Below are positions 12,000 to 26,724 of a stretch of DNA of 64,000 nucleotides, piece after piece. The stretch spans positions 11,132,632 through 11,196,631 of the forward strand of contig OX442418.1 in the NCBI GenBank assembly GCA_949361645.1, given 5' to 3'. The position numbers and the translations under genes were made by a program. This stretch comes from Spongilla lacustris (Eukaryota > Porifera > Demospongiae > Spongillida > Spongillidae). The notes under the pieces are model-generated. The model did not search any database and was not told where the DNA came from. It worked only from the letters and a program-made list of their open reading frames with translations. Every line of letters begins with the position of its first letter. Position 1 is the first letter of the stretch.

Positions 12000-12596
12000 A
12001 CTCTTTGTATTGCATTTTGGTATATGTGCAAAGACCATTGGTGTTGTATGCAAAGCCAAGGACGTGTTGGATAACCACAGGACTTGCTATTGTGAAATCA
12101 AACATGCATTAGATGATGTAGGTCAGTTAAATTGCTTTGAATATTTATAAAAAGTGGTCCAGTTAAAACAGTACAGCTCTCTCTAAGTAACTCTTACCAC
12201 AAACAAGTGCTTGCTATACATACAGTGTTTGGCTACACACCCTTTGGTCCACCCCTCACCTCTACACACCCTTTGGTCCACCCCTCACCTCTACATATCC
12301 TTTGGTCCGAGGTAGCCAGCCTCACCATTAGGCATAGCTTGAGGGTGTCGTGGTGCGAGGTAGCCAATATGACCTAGTGTAGTGCTCGAAAAGCTCTGTT
12401 TAGGATGTCCCCATTGGGCCATAAGAGGCCTCCTTACCTGTGGCCATGAAGCAGGTAGCCGTTGGTAGTGTGCGATGTAGTAAAGAGAAGCGTGAAGTGT
12501 GTATGGTGTGGACCTGTTGTGCGTATGAGCTAGCTAGGTCCCCAAACCAAGGTGGTGCTGTCTGTGAATTAACTATTTATAATTTCTTTTCTTTAG
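12000..12596. other. End of unit 2 and spacer before the kelch gene
   Basis: Up to about 12,230 it matches the ends of units 1 and 3. Positions 12,237-12,310 hold a short tandem repeat of CACCCTTTGGTCCACCCCTC. No coding exon recognised. Confidence 0.5.
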
Positions 12597-13662
12597 AACA
12601 TAAAAATGTTTAGTTTTCAAGAATGTGAAAATGTACCACAGCAAGGTGGTCGAGGGTATGGTGATGGTGGTGGTCTGGCGGAGGTGAAGGGTACGGTTGT
12701 GTGGGGACGAGGACTAGGAAGAATAGGACAAGGAGGAGAAGTGTACATTCTAGAGGAGGATAAGTGGAAGAGATTGACTGATGGTGTTGAGGGTGAGGCT
12801 ACACTAGGAGTGTGTGCAGGAAGGTTAGTGCAGGTGGGAAGTTGGGGGAATGAGCAGGCGTGGAGTAAGAAGGTGATGGGGTGGAGAGGTGGGAGGTGGT
12901 CCCTCATGCATGTCAGATATTTTGGTAGCATGTTGGAGGTCCTGTGTAGTTAGTGTTGGTGGAGGTGGTCTGGTGGGGATGGGAGGGAGAGGTGTTGGGT
13001 GGGCTGATGGCCGTGGTTTGGCTACTGTTCAGGTCTTTGATGGTAAGACACAGAGCTGGCACTTTGGACCATTACTACCTGAGCAGTGTTGGGACATGTC
13101 AGCAGTGGTCCATGAAGACCTGGTCTTCGTGATGGGAGGTGTGGGCATGGCCACAGCTGTGTGGTGTGCCAAAATCAATGACCTGGTGAGCCACTGAGCA
13201 TTGTGTAGCACCTCTGTCCCTTTTGTTTAGCGTGTGTGTAGCTGACCCGTGGGACACACACACCACGCACCTAGCACACTATGTGTACCCACTCCTCCAC
13301 ATGACTGCTTGTACATCACTGATCTTTAATGTGCATCCGCACACACACACACACACACATATACACACATACACACACAGATTGCTGTACAATCACAAGA
13401 AGACACACAGAAATCTACCTGGAGAGAGCTACCAGATGTAGCATGTAGTGTGTGGTTGATGGTGTGCTCCTTGCCATTGGAGGCCATGATGGATCAAAGA
13501 AGACCTCTGCCATCTATGCCTTCCACCCTGTTGATCAGAAGTGGCAGCATGTTGGAGACATGCCATTTGAGTGTTCGTTAGTAGACACTGTACTGCTGTC
13601 AGGAGGAAGACTGTTGGTGGTTGATGGGAACAGTCAGAGGGTCTTGAGGGTCACTGTGGAAG
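12597..13662 (+). pseudogene. Kelch-repeat gene fragment with two frameshifts
   Basis: Three pieces encode kelch (beta-propeller) repeats. Exon 12597 to about 13182 reads GGEVYILEEDKWKRL, then changes frame near 12,900 to continue as VQVFDGKTQSWHFGPLLPE, WDMSAVVHEDLVFVMGG and KINDL before a GTGAGC donor. The next acceptor, CACACACAG at 13,380, opens in phase with TWRELPDVACS. The frame shifts again near 13,450 to VVDGVLLAIGGHDGS, YAFHPVDQKWQHVGDMP and LLVVDGNSQRVLRV, ending at a GTAAGC donor. The GG doublets and spaced Tyr/Trp are kelch hallmarks. No BTB or kinase partner domain is visible. Two frame breaks suggest a pseudogene; assembly errors could produce the same picture. Confidence 0.7.
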
Positions 13663-14430
13663 GTAAGCCATTCAAGTGTTATGGTCAGTACTTCTAACCA
13701 GACTATTTTCAGGTCTGGCTACAGTGCTTCTCACAGAGAGGGAAAAATGAGAATGTCTAGTTTTTTTAGCCATAAATCTGTAACCAAACACGATGTGGAA
13801 ACATGCATCAATTACATTTTTGGAATCAGCATGTATTTTTGTATCATCCTGTGAATTTATGTTGTTTCACATGATGTGTTTTCATTTCAGGACTACAACA
13901 AGTAAAATAGGGTTAAAACAACATTTTTTTGTGAATCCAATGGAGTTAAGGCTTCAAATTTACAACACAAGTGCAGCATCATAGAGTCTGCATGTCCATG
14001 AGCAGTTTGATCGTTGCACGCCCTCTAGTTATGGAGATCGGTTCAAGATTGTAAAAAATTGAAGGTGGGTAGAAAAAACTCCAGAAAAGTTCTGAGGTAA
14101 GGTTTAATTCTTTGTTCATTACATTGCAAAGTCCCTGCAGTTAATATAACTCTTATTCTTCATTGAGATCGTATGTTGCAATTTACCAAAGTTAAAAATT
14201 CGATTAAAAAGGTTCGTCCTCTTGGTTATCTGCGGGAGAGAAGCCACCACTTTTTACAAATGGTTAGCTGACCTACTATCTGAAAAAAATAGACTTGTAA
14301 GGCATATTCCCTCATTCTGGGCTGGCTGAGATGTTGTTTGTCTTTTGCCATACTGCGCAGTGCTATCATGTGCCTGCGAGGATGCAGGTCTTCTTACCAC
14401 CACCCAGTTTATTGTGATCTGGCCCTAGCA
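13663..14430. other. Spacer with no recognised gene
   Basis: AT-rich sequence after the kelch exon. Part of it (about 13,730-14,130) resembles 6900-7250 and may be the same old dispersed repeat. Confidence 0.4.
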
Positions 14431-14598
14431 GTACATGAGGGCAGAATCTCATTATAGGCTGATTTGATCACATATATGAGGGCAGAGTCTCATTATAGGC
14501 TGATTTGATCACATATATGAGGGCAGAGTCTCATTATAGGCTAATTTGATCACATATATGAGGGCAGAGTCTCATTATAGGCTGATTTAATCACATAT
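14431..14598. repeat. 41-bp tandem repeat, about four copies
   Basis: Unit begins TATATGAGGGCAGAGTCTCA and ends GATTTGATCACA. The copies differ by only a few bases. The array ends at the break where homology to LSS exon 14 begins. Confidence 0.9.
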
Positions 14599-14618
14599 GT
14601 TAGTGTGTATTTATTGTT

Positions 14619-14771
14619 ATGGAGCGCCAGCTGCCCAATGGGGACTGGGAGGAGGCCATAAAAGGAGTGTTCAACAAGACCTGCGCCATAGCCTACACCA
14701 GCTACAGGAACATCTTTCCCATATGGACCCTCGGGAGGTACTCCAGGCTGTACCAGAGGAAGGAGACATGA
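14619..14771 (+). pseudogene. Third lanosterol synthase copy: last exon only
   Basis: Matches the terminal LSS exon from the [10 protein letters not shown] codons to the TGA, with one Glu codon missing (GDWEEAIKG versus [10 protein letters not shown]). No splice acceptor precedes it and no other LSS exon is nearby, so the duplication break fell inside or just before this exon. It cannot be spliced as an LSS exon. Confidence 0.9.
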
Positions 14772-14997
14772 TGTGACCACGTGGGCCTTTGTTAGAGTTC
14801 TCTGACATTGTTTTCATTGTCCTGTCAACCTGTGTTTTTGTGTGTACGTATTTTGTATTGATTGTGCAACAAAAACTTGTGTAATTGGCACTAGTAGGTG
14901 TGGTGGTACCTCCCCTGGAACAGCAGTCTGACCACAAAATTCACATTACCCTAGCGCATATCAAAACGTCACGTGATATCAACACGAGACGAGCAAT

Positions 14998-16184
14998 ATG
15001 GCAAGCTCTCACAGGTGAGTGCGCAGAATAAACGGAGTAAGTTATAGTTGTCACAATGTAATGGAGTTTATCTTGTGTTACTAGGGGATAAGGCACGAGG
15101 GAGGGGGATGGGGAGAAGTGGGATGGGATCATAGTTTACGTAGCAGCGGATGTGTTATCTCAGCGACAGCAATAGCGCGAGTAATGGGGGGGGAGGGGGG
15201 TGCCCTAAAGGCACAACAGTTTGTTTTGGGATGGTGATGGAGTGACAGTGAGGTAATGAAGGAAGGCCGCCTGTGTTGTTACTACCCCTGGGCACGTTGA
15301 TGATTAAAGGTTCTCTCCCTGGCCACACCCCTAACTTCCCTTCCATCCCAGCACCAACCAGGAGATTTCTGCATCATGGTGAGATGTAATTAGAATACAA
15401 CTGTAGGATGATTGTGTATGTGTGTGTGTATGTGCGTGTGCGTTTGTATGTGTATGTGTGTGTGAGCGTGTGTGTGTGTGTGCGTGACACAGAAGCTAAA
15501 TAGGTTGGGTACTGGTACACATAAACCATCTATTGTGAACTGTGAGAATGTCGAGGGTAATAACCATGTTGGCTCTATTCCAGCATTGTCGCTGGATTTG
15601 GCAGAGGGTACATCTACACACTGCCAAAGCGTGGCTACAATGCTGTTGGGTACGTTTCCTGTCCTTCAGTTAGCTCCTCCCCCCTCCTCCCCATGTATCC
15701 TCTATTCACACACTCGTTCATTCTTAGTCTTAACGTTGAAGAGCAGTTCCGTGCACCAGCCAGTTCATGGTATGTTGACTGCACATAACCGTTTAATACA
15801 ATTCCACACATAGCTGTAACAGCACAGTTGATGTTATTATTGTGATACCATATTATATCTTTCAGCCTCATCATTCAGGGAAAATGTGTTGCACTTAAGT
15901 TAGTACAACACGAGGAATCAGGATACAATATAATGAGGTGATCACCATCCCCCTACCCCCACACCCGTCTAACCCTTCCCCATCCCTTCCCTTTGTTCTA
16001 TCCTCCTCCCCATCCATGGCTCCATCCCTTGTGACCTGCCCATCTCAGTCCTCCCATGCTCTCCACATCCAAGCTACCAGCACCAGGCTACCAGGGGGGC
16101 ACTGGCTACCAGGGGGGCACAGGCTACCAGGGGGGCACTGGATACCAGGGGGGCACAGGCTACCAGGGGGGCACTGGATACTAA
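14998..16184 (+). CDS. Unrecognised small gene, unit-3 copy
   Basis: Third copy of the gene at 10780-11970. Conserved exons: 15352-15378, 15584-15649, 15728-15769, 15866-15937, 16049-16184. All junctions are phase 2 and open. A candidate first exon 14998-15014 (MASSH then a split codon) has a good GTGAGT donor. The exon equivalent to 10832-10909 seems damaged: TAA follows the TACTAG acceptor, and the donor GT is GC. The repeat exon encodes five GYQGGT units, then a TAA at 16182-16184, so the PKSSR tail of the unit-2 copy is not reached. Core words include GRGYIYTLPKRGYNAV and CLIIQGKCVALKL. Shared intron phases across three diverging copies argue for a real gene; whether this copy is functional is open. 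Confidence 0.4.
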
Positions 16185-16707
16185 GAGGGGCACTGGATAC
16201 CAGGAGGGCACAGGATAAGGTTTCTTAGGTAAGCCTGCTTCCATAATGGTACCACTTCAGTCAGCTGTTCTTCCTCTGTACAGACCAAAATCAAGCAGGT
16301 ATCATACAAACAGCTGATAAGACTACAAGCACACACATGCACATGCACTGTTTATCTGTATATGGCATGTTGGTATAAATGAAAAGACCATTGGTGTTGT
16401 ATGCAAAGCCAAGGACATGTTGGATGACCACAGATACATCTGAACCCTAGCAAACTTGCTAGTGCGACACATATGTATGGAACATCAAATGTATTAGATG
16501 ATATAGGTCAGTTAAATTGCTTTGAATATTCGTAAAAAAAAAAAGTGGTCCAGTTAAAACAATATGGCTCTTACTACGTAACTCTTACCACATACAAGCT
16601 CTCACACGGGCATATGTACAGAGTGCTTGCTATACATACAGTGTTTGGAGCTACAGAGTCATCAGGGGTCTTGCAGAGGAGAAGCTAATGACTTCACTGT
16701 TCACTTG

Positions 16708-17941
16708 CTAGGATAGCTTCAGTCTTAGTCCAATGGCCGCTTTACCTGTGAACTGTCCACACCACACCCTCTGTGAAGTGTCTGTGAACTCTGCAACGCC
16801 CTGAAGCCTGAGCAATACAGTAATAAATGTGGGTGATGATGAGGTGATGGTGTGTGTGGGTGATGGTGACCAGTGTGTGATGCTGTGGTGATGTGTGGAT
16901 AATGTGTAGATATGGTGATGTATGGGTGATGTGTAGAAATGGTGATGTGTGGGTGATGGTGATGTGTGGGTGATGGTGACCTGGTGAGGTGTGGGTGATA
17001 GTGATGGCGATGTGTAGGAGATGGTGATATGTGGACATGTGCTTACCTGTTGTGTACAAAAGGGCCACTGTACTTGGAGCCATCTGGCCATGTGTAGATG
17101 CCCATCCCATGACACTCGTTGTCAACAAAATCACCCTGTTTGGGTGAAGGGGAGGAGAGTATGAGATAAAAATAGAACACATTTTGCATATGATGTAATG
17201 AAGTAATGTACCATAATGTGGTGTGTGTATGTGTGTGTGTGTATGTGTGTGTGTGTGTAGTGTGTGTATGTTCATGTGTCTGGTGTGTGTAGTGTGTGTA
17301 TGTTCATGTGTCTGGTGTGTGTGTAGTGTGTGTATGTTCATGTGTCTGGTGTGTGTGTAGTGTGTGTATGTATGTGTGTAGCATGTACATCAGTGGTGTG
17401 TGGGCATATAGTTCATACATGTGGTGTGGAGTGTACATACATATGTGAGTGTATACGGCATATGCATTTGTGCTGAAATAAATTGGTCTGCGTTCAATCA
17501 GCTTACAACATATGTAGCATTGGAGGTATACTTCACTTCTCCTATAAATAGAAACAGATTACGCAATTAAACTTTCTATTTTCATATTTTACCTTTTCCA
17601 TTCATTTTATCGTTCTTCCACTGCCCAGTGTAGACGTCGCCATCAACGAAATGTTGAGTTCCCGTTCCGTTGCGCTCAATGCGTCCTTCGGTCACAAGGA
17701 AATCTCCTTCTGCTAGGCAGGAAGGGTGAATCACACAGGACAAATCATATTTCCTCACCGTATTTGTCTCCATTAGGAAATATGTATACACCAGATTGCA
17801 AGGAAGGGGCGGAGCCGTCCTTTTTCTTAGATCCCTTTTCTGACGCATGCGTGCACGTGAGAAAAGACGTGGATAACATACCGGTACTGATGTTGTAACC
17901 CAACAAGTTGCAACATCAACAACAATCTTACCCGTTGGCAT
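16708..17941 (-). CDS. MORN2: MORN repeat-containing protein 2
   Basis: Small protein of MORN (membrane occupation and recognition nexus) repeats; in mammals MORN2 is linked to LC3-associated phagocytosis and spermatogenesis (family knowledge). Five exons on the - strand: 17932-17941 (ATG), 17593-17712, 17507-17541, 17047-17135, 16708-16807 (stop). Splice borders and phases all agree, giving 117 residues. MORN units seen: DGDVYTGQWKNDKMNGKG, YVGDFVDNECHGMGIYTW, and PDGSKYSGPFVHNRLQGVAE. The end, FTGKAAIGLRLKL, matches the characteristic LKLKL-type end of MORN2 proteins. The 35-nt third exon is easy to miss but is needed to keep the frame. Confidence 0.88.
17219..17372. repeat. GTGTATGTTCATGTGTCTG tandem repeat in a MORN2 intron
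   Basis: About four imperfect units of 29-31 bp built from GT runs plus TGTTCATGTGTCTGG, between MORN2 exons 3 and 4. Confidence 0.8.
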
Positions 17942-21120
<3,179 letters not shown>

Positions 21121-22015
21121 CTGAATTGTATATATGGTACAGTGGTGTCATGTAAAGAGTGAAAGAGGTTGTAGCGCGAAAAATGTTATTACCATACAAC
21201 TTAGATACCAAAATCATGCTGCTTGTGTTCTTTAACTCTGTGGGGGTCTGTTACTTTAGTACATGCCTTCGACTATCATGTAGACAAGTGCACCGACACA
21301 ATCTGTGATGTGTGGCATGGGATTTGCATAAGTAATGAGTAAGATGCTATATGTGAATTAGATCAATGTCATCTCTAGTAGAGGGAATGAATATTTAGTA
21401 GACCTGTTCTATCCAGCTACTCATTTCGCGCTTGTGTTAAATTGAGCTGCTGCTATTGGTTAATATAGCAACCTGCAAATTGTGACATGGGCACCTGGTG
21501 TTATTGATGCTGGTATGTTGACTACTTGAAAGTTATTCTTGCACGTATACAGCATATCTCCCCTCCTAGTTTCTCATTTGCATGAATGACATCATCATGG
21601 TCCACAACTAAAGAAGTTATTTAATAATTAAATATTGCATATATATAGATGAGAAAGTCATGTCTATTTATGTGCATAAAAAAGGACCAGAGCTTCACCA
21701 AAACCAAGTGTGCAAATCATATATGCATTTTTTTACTGATTCAAGTAAAGAAAATCACCAAAAGTAGTAATGTCCATTTATAATTTTAGTGAATGCCATC
21801 ATGATGGACCAGTTTTAAGGGACTTCCATCAATAAATGCATGATATCATGCATAATATGTTGTTCACTGCTCTCATATTTGATTTCATTCACACAGAAAT
21901 ATGCACACAATGCACCCAAATATCCATCCCAGTTACACCCCAAATTTACACCCCAAAGTTGCACCCAAAAGTTACACCCCAAAGTTGCACTGCACACCAG
22001 CACACTGAGCCACTG
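21121..22015. other. Intergenic, AT-rich
   Basis: No gene seen. Positions about 21,925-21,990 carry a short tandem run of ACACCCCAAAGTTGC near the 3' end of the coiled-coil gene. Confidence 0.5.
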
Positions 22016-25000
22016 TCATGTTGCCAACAGAGGTCTGGATACAGGTAGCTCCAGATGTTGCCGTCTCTCCTGCTCAAAGTTCTGTACCTGCAATGAGATG
22101 AGATTCATCACACCACCACTTTAGTAACAATATCCTAGGCAAATGTTTAACCATCTTATGGTGCATTTAGTGACCTCCAGGGTAAGCACATGCAATAATG
22201 TATGTAAATGTACAGCCATGTCTAAGATCCAATTATTTTGACTGTCTACATGAATAACAATATAAACATGCAGCTGCAACCTGGCCTAGTGGAGCATGCA
22301 GAACAAGATCCAGAAGTACAGTTACCTCACCTCCCCATTCATACCTCCTCCCCATGCATACCTCCTCCCCATGCATACCTCCTCCCCATGCATACCTCCT
22401 CCCCATGCATACCTCCTCCCCATGCATGCCATTCTTTTACACCTACTCCCGTGGCCCATGTTTTTCTTGACCAGACACCAGATTGCAAACTCTACCGGAG
22501 ATAAAAACCCGTTGGCATGACTGTTACAAATTGATTTTGGGAACTTAGCATCTATCTCCCTCCCCATTGAATGGTGTTTAATACTGTGGCCTACATTACT
22601 TGACATGATTTACATTTAAATTGTGCTACATTGTAAACAATAAAATACCATATCAGAATATTGGACACTAGTACCTGTATTGTCATGAGCTTCAGCCGAT
22701 CCTGAAATGCCTGCTTCTCCTCCTTCAACTTTTTTATCTCCTGTACATGTAGTATAAATAAAACTCCTGTAGTATAAACAAAACTCCTGTAGTATAAATA
22801 AAACTCCTGTAGTATAAATAAAACTCCTGTAGTAGTATAAATAAAACTCCTGTAGTACATGTATAAATAAAACTCCTGTAGTATAAATAAAACTTCTGCA
22901 GTAAAAACAAGACAAAAAAGTAGTCTGCAGAGCTAAGCATGGCTTCACTTAACCTTGGTATGTTAATGTGTGCATTCTGATATTGGCATCTGTTGAACTA
23001 GTTCAGTTTTGTAAATGTCCTTATTTATATGTGCATCATTGAAAGAGGATTAAAACCAACTAAACAGAATAGGATTCAAGAGATCATGATGAAAACAAAA
23101 CTGTGACTAAGTTTAATTTTTTTGGTCAAAAAAGCATGGTTACTTGAACATAATTTGATATAGAATAAAAACCAGTTATAATGCTGAGCCTGGTATTGGG
23201 TAATGTATTCCAGAGGGAATTGTGTATGTTTATGAACGTTTGATCTTGCTGCAGTCAGATATTGTTTTATTTGTGTTTACACGCATACAAATCAGCTAAA
23301 CTAGAACGTTAAAAATGCTATTTCAATTTACTCACACAATGAAGTGCTAATTACATGTGACAGGTCATACAGGATGTCCACAACGAATGTGTATTATACT
23401 AAAGCTAACTAACGGATCGAGATCGTCAAATTTTGCAAGAATAATTTTGCAATGCTTAAAAAAAAAACTGTAACGATTAAAGCTGGGGCGACTAAGTTAT
23501 TAATGGTCTAAGAAAATTCGATTAACCAACTTCAGCAGAGTATCTTTGCATGCGTGAAACTGGCAGGACCATCGCTATCTTATTTAAAGTGGCACAGTTA
23601 TTCTGAATAAAAGCAATAATCAAGCAGAAAGTTCTCCACGGAGTCTAGGGCGTAGCCCCAGCCACTAACACATTTAGGATCTTTAGAAGGCCAATCAGCA
23701 CATGGGAGTACACAAACTGAAAGTTTTTAAAATGGTAAAAAGGGGGGGGGGGGGGGGGGGGGGGGCAGTTTTAAACATTATTTATAACTATTTGGGACAG
23801 TTCACGCGAAAATGATAACTCGCTTTTATATTTATAATGTTATAAAATTTTCTTATGTTTGAATCGCTATAACTTCCCAACGGTTTAGGCTATCTACTTC
23901 GTATTTACAACACTTCATACCACACCATTTCTCTATGGTAAAATACATTTTGGTGTCTCGCACGTGCTCCGTACCAGTACTGCAACGTTTTATACCCCAC
24001 CGGGTTCAAACCCGCCATAACTTTCTGTAGGAGTAATCAAATCGCTTCAAATTCGGTTTGTAGGTAGAGCGGTCCTATACCTATCGATTTGTTCTGTTCG
24101 TTAATTTTTATGCCATCCGTTACGGAGATACAGTTGAACAAACTACGTGCACTTTTTCCCGCTCGATTCGCGCCAATGATTTTGGCAAACCGCGTCCCGC
24201 TCAATGTATGGGAGGCGGGGATGATAACATTGGCGCGTATCAAGCGGGAAAAAGTGCACGTAGTTTGTTCAACTGTATCTCCGTAACGGATGGCATAAAA
24301 ATTAACGAACAGTACAAATCGATAGGTACAGGACCTCTGTACCTACAAACCGAATTTGAAGCGATTTGATAACTCCTACAGAAAGTTATGGCGGGTTTGA
24401 ACCCGGTGGGGTATAAAACGTTGCAGTACTAGTACGGAGCACATGCGAGACACCAAAATGTGATCTACCATAGAGAAATGGTGTGGTATGAAGTGTTGTA
24501 AATACGAAGTAGATAGCCTAAACCGTTGGGAAGTTATAGCGATTCAAACATAAGGAAATTTTATAACATTATAAATATAAAAGCGAGTTATCATTTTCGC
24601 GTGAACTGTCCCATTTTATGTATGCTTGATAATCTGCCACACTCACTTCAAGCAAAACTGATGCCTGCATGCGAAGGGCAAAAACTTGTATAATACTATT
24701 AACCCTTACAATATTAGAGCAGTTCAGCTTGTTCTGGCAATACATTAAAAAGTGACGGTCCATATTTTCAAGTTTGTTTTGAATACTCACTAGTAAATGC
24801 CGATCAAATTTCATAATTTTATCAAGGTTATTCTGCAGTTTACAAATCTTGTTATTAATTAAAAGTTGTCATACATTATTGTGTTATTTGATTTTATCTT
24901 TTGAACTGTTAATTCTAATGATGTGGTTCGTATTTGACTAAACATGGTTATTGTACATTCATAAATGCATTTAGATTGACAATCCAATTATATCCATTTA

Positions 25001-26688
25001 AAAGTGTTGTGTTCTTTCATAAACACCCTATATAATAATGATCACAACAATATTATGTCCTCTTGCTTACCTCGGCCATTTCTTCACCTTGCTTTTTCTC
25101 GAACTTGTAGTCTTCATCTTTCTTCTCCAACTCTTCATCTTTCTTCTTCAACACTTCATCTTTCTTCTTCAACTCTTCATCCTTCTTCTTCAACACTTCC
25201 TTTGTACTCTTGAGCTCTTCCTCATTCTGCTTATTCATGTCCTTTAGCTCTTTGATCTCTGTATTTTTGCCACTCTGCCTTTTTATCATATCCTGAAGCA
25301 TTTGCTTGTGCTGATCCTCAAGTGTACTCTGCAGACTGATCCTGTATTCAATCTCACTCTGAAGCTTTTTTATCTGCTTATCCTTGTCACAAAGTTCTCC
25401 CTGTTGTTTGATACGAGGTGCATGTTCTTGTTTCATCTGCCCTTTGCTTTGCGTGTACACCAGAGACTCACGACCCGTCCTCTCTGCTTCAGAGCCTTCC
25501 TTGTAGGTTTGTATCTAATGAAATGAGAATCCTTACATCACAGATTCTATGAAAAAACACTAGTTTATGTTAATGTTGTTTCAGCAGATGCAAGAGCAAG
25601 ATCTGCCTATCATCACAAGGCAAGTAATAAAGAAAAAAAGAGCTCAATTTCAGATGGCAGCATAGCAGCAACTGAACTGAACTAAATTGAATGTGTTCAC
25701 TCTTGTAAACCTCAGTGTGGGGTATGGGGAGCTGGCATTTGCAAGGCATCTTCATGGACCAACCAACCTTGTTATATACAACATAATTAACCTAGCTTCA
25801 ATAAAAACTGCATGGTCTTAATGTGGATTCGGGTAGGGTTTTGATTTTCTTATAGCCTTCAATGTACGATTCTAGCATAGAGGCACTGAAAGTAAACATT
25901 TCAATTTTTGTTTGTCCTGGAAAGGTACATGATGTGTCACAAAAGGCTGGATTTTCATCCAAAAAGAGGGAACCTTTCCCACTTTAATGCAGCATGACAT
26001 ATTTATGAAAGATGGCAGAAGAGTGTGCTATAGACAACTTACAGCTGCGACATGCATCTCTTGTTTCTCTTCAAGATCAGCAACTTTTCTTTTTAATGCA
26101 CTATTCTCTTCCATCATCACCCTTTTCTTTTCATTGCAGGTGACAGAACAAATTCAGTCACGTGGTAAAGATTAGCTATAACATCAGTTTCATAATACAA
26201 CACATAACTGCAAAACACCTCTCGTCATAATCTAACAAAACCTAGTGTTATAGCCTGCAATATATGATTCTAGCATTAAAATTTTTTCCATTATAGAGAC
26301 AGAAATGCCGGTTTGTCCTGGAAAAGTATGCAATAAAAGAGTAGTTGGGCGTAGCCCGACCTTCGCGTATTGGCGCCAATACGCGAAAGTCGGGCTACGC
26401 CCAACTAATAAAAGAGTGGATTGCATCAGAAACACAGAACCATTACTTTAAAGCAGTGATGCCGCGGCCAGCACTGGCCGTCCGGGACCGAATTGAAGTG
26501 ACGGCTCAGACGGCCCGGCGTGACCGTGACCGTGACTAAACAGGAGCACGTGATCTAACCGTATGAAATTCGCTGGCCGTCAGAATGTTGGACTGTTGGC
26601 CGTGGCCGTCACGTGATGGTATAAATTTGGTGTTTTAATTACTCAGTACTCAGTGCATGTATTTTTTGGTTCTGGTGTCATTGAGTAG

Positions 26689-26724
<36 letters not shown>

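Noticed and set aside
16856..17115. Minus-strand His/Thr/Ser-rich frame across the MORN2 intron
   Set aside because: Translation of a GTGATGGTGATGTGTGGG-type intronic repeat; MORN2 splicing explains the real exons.
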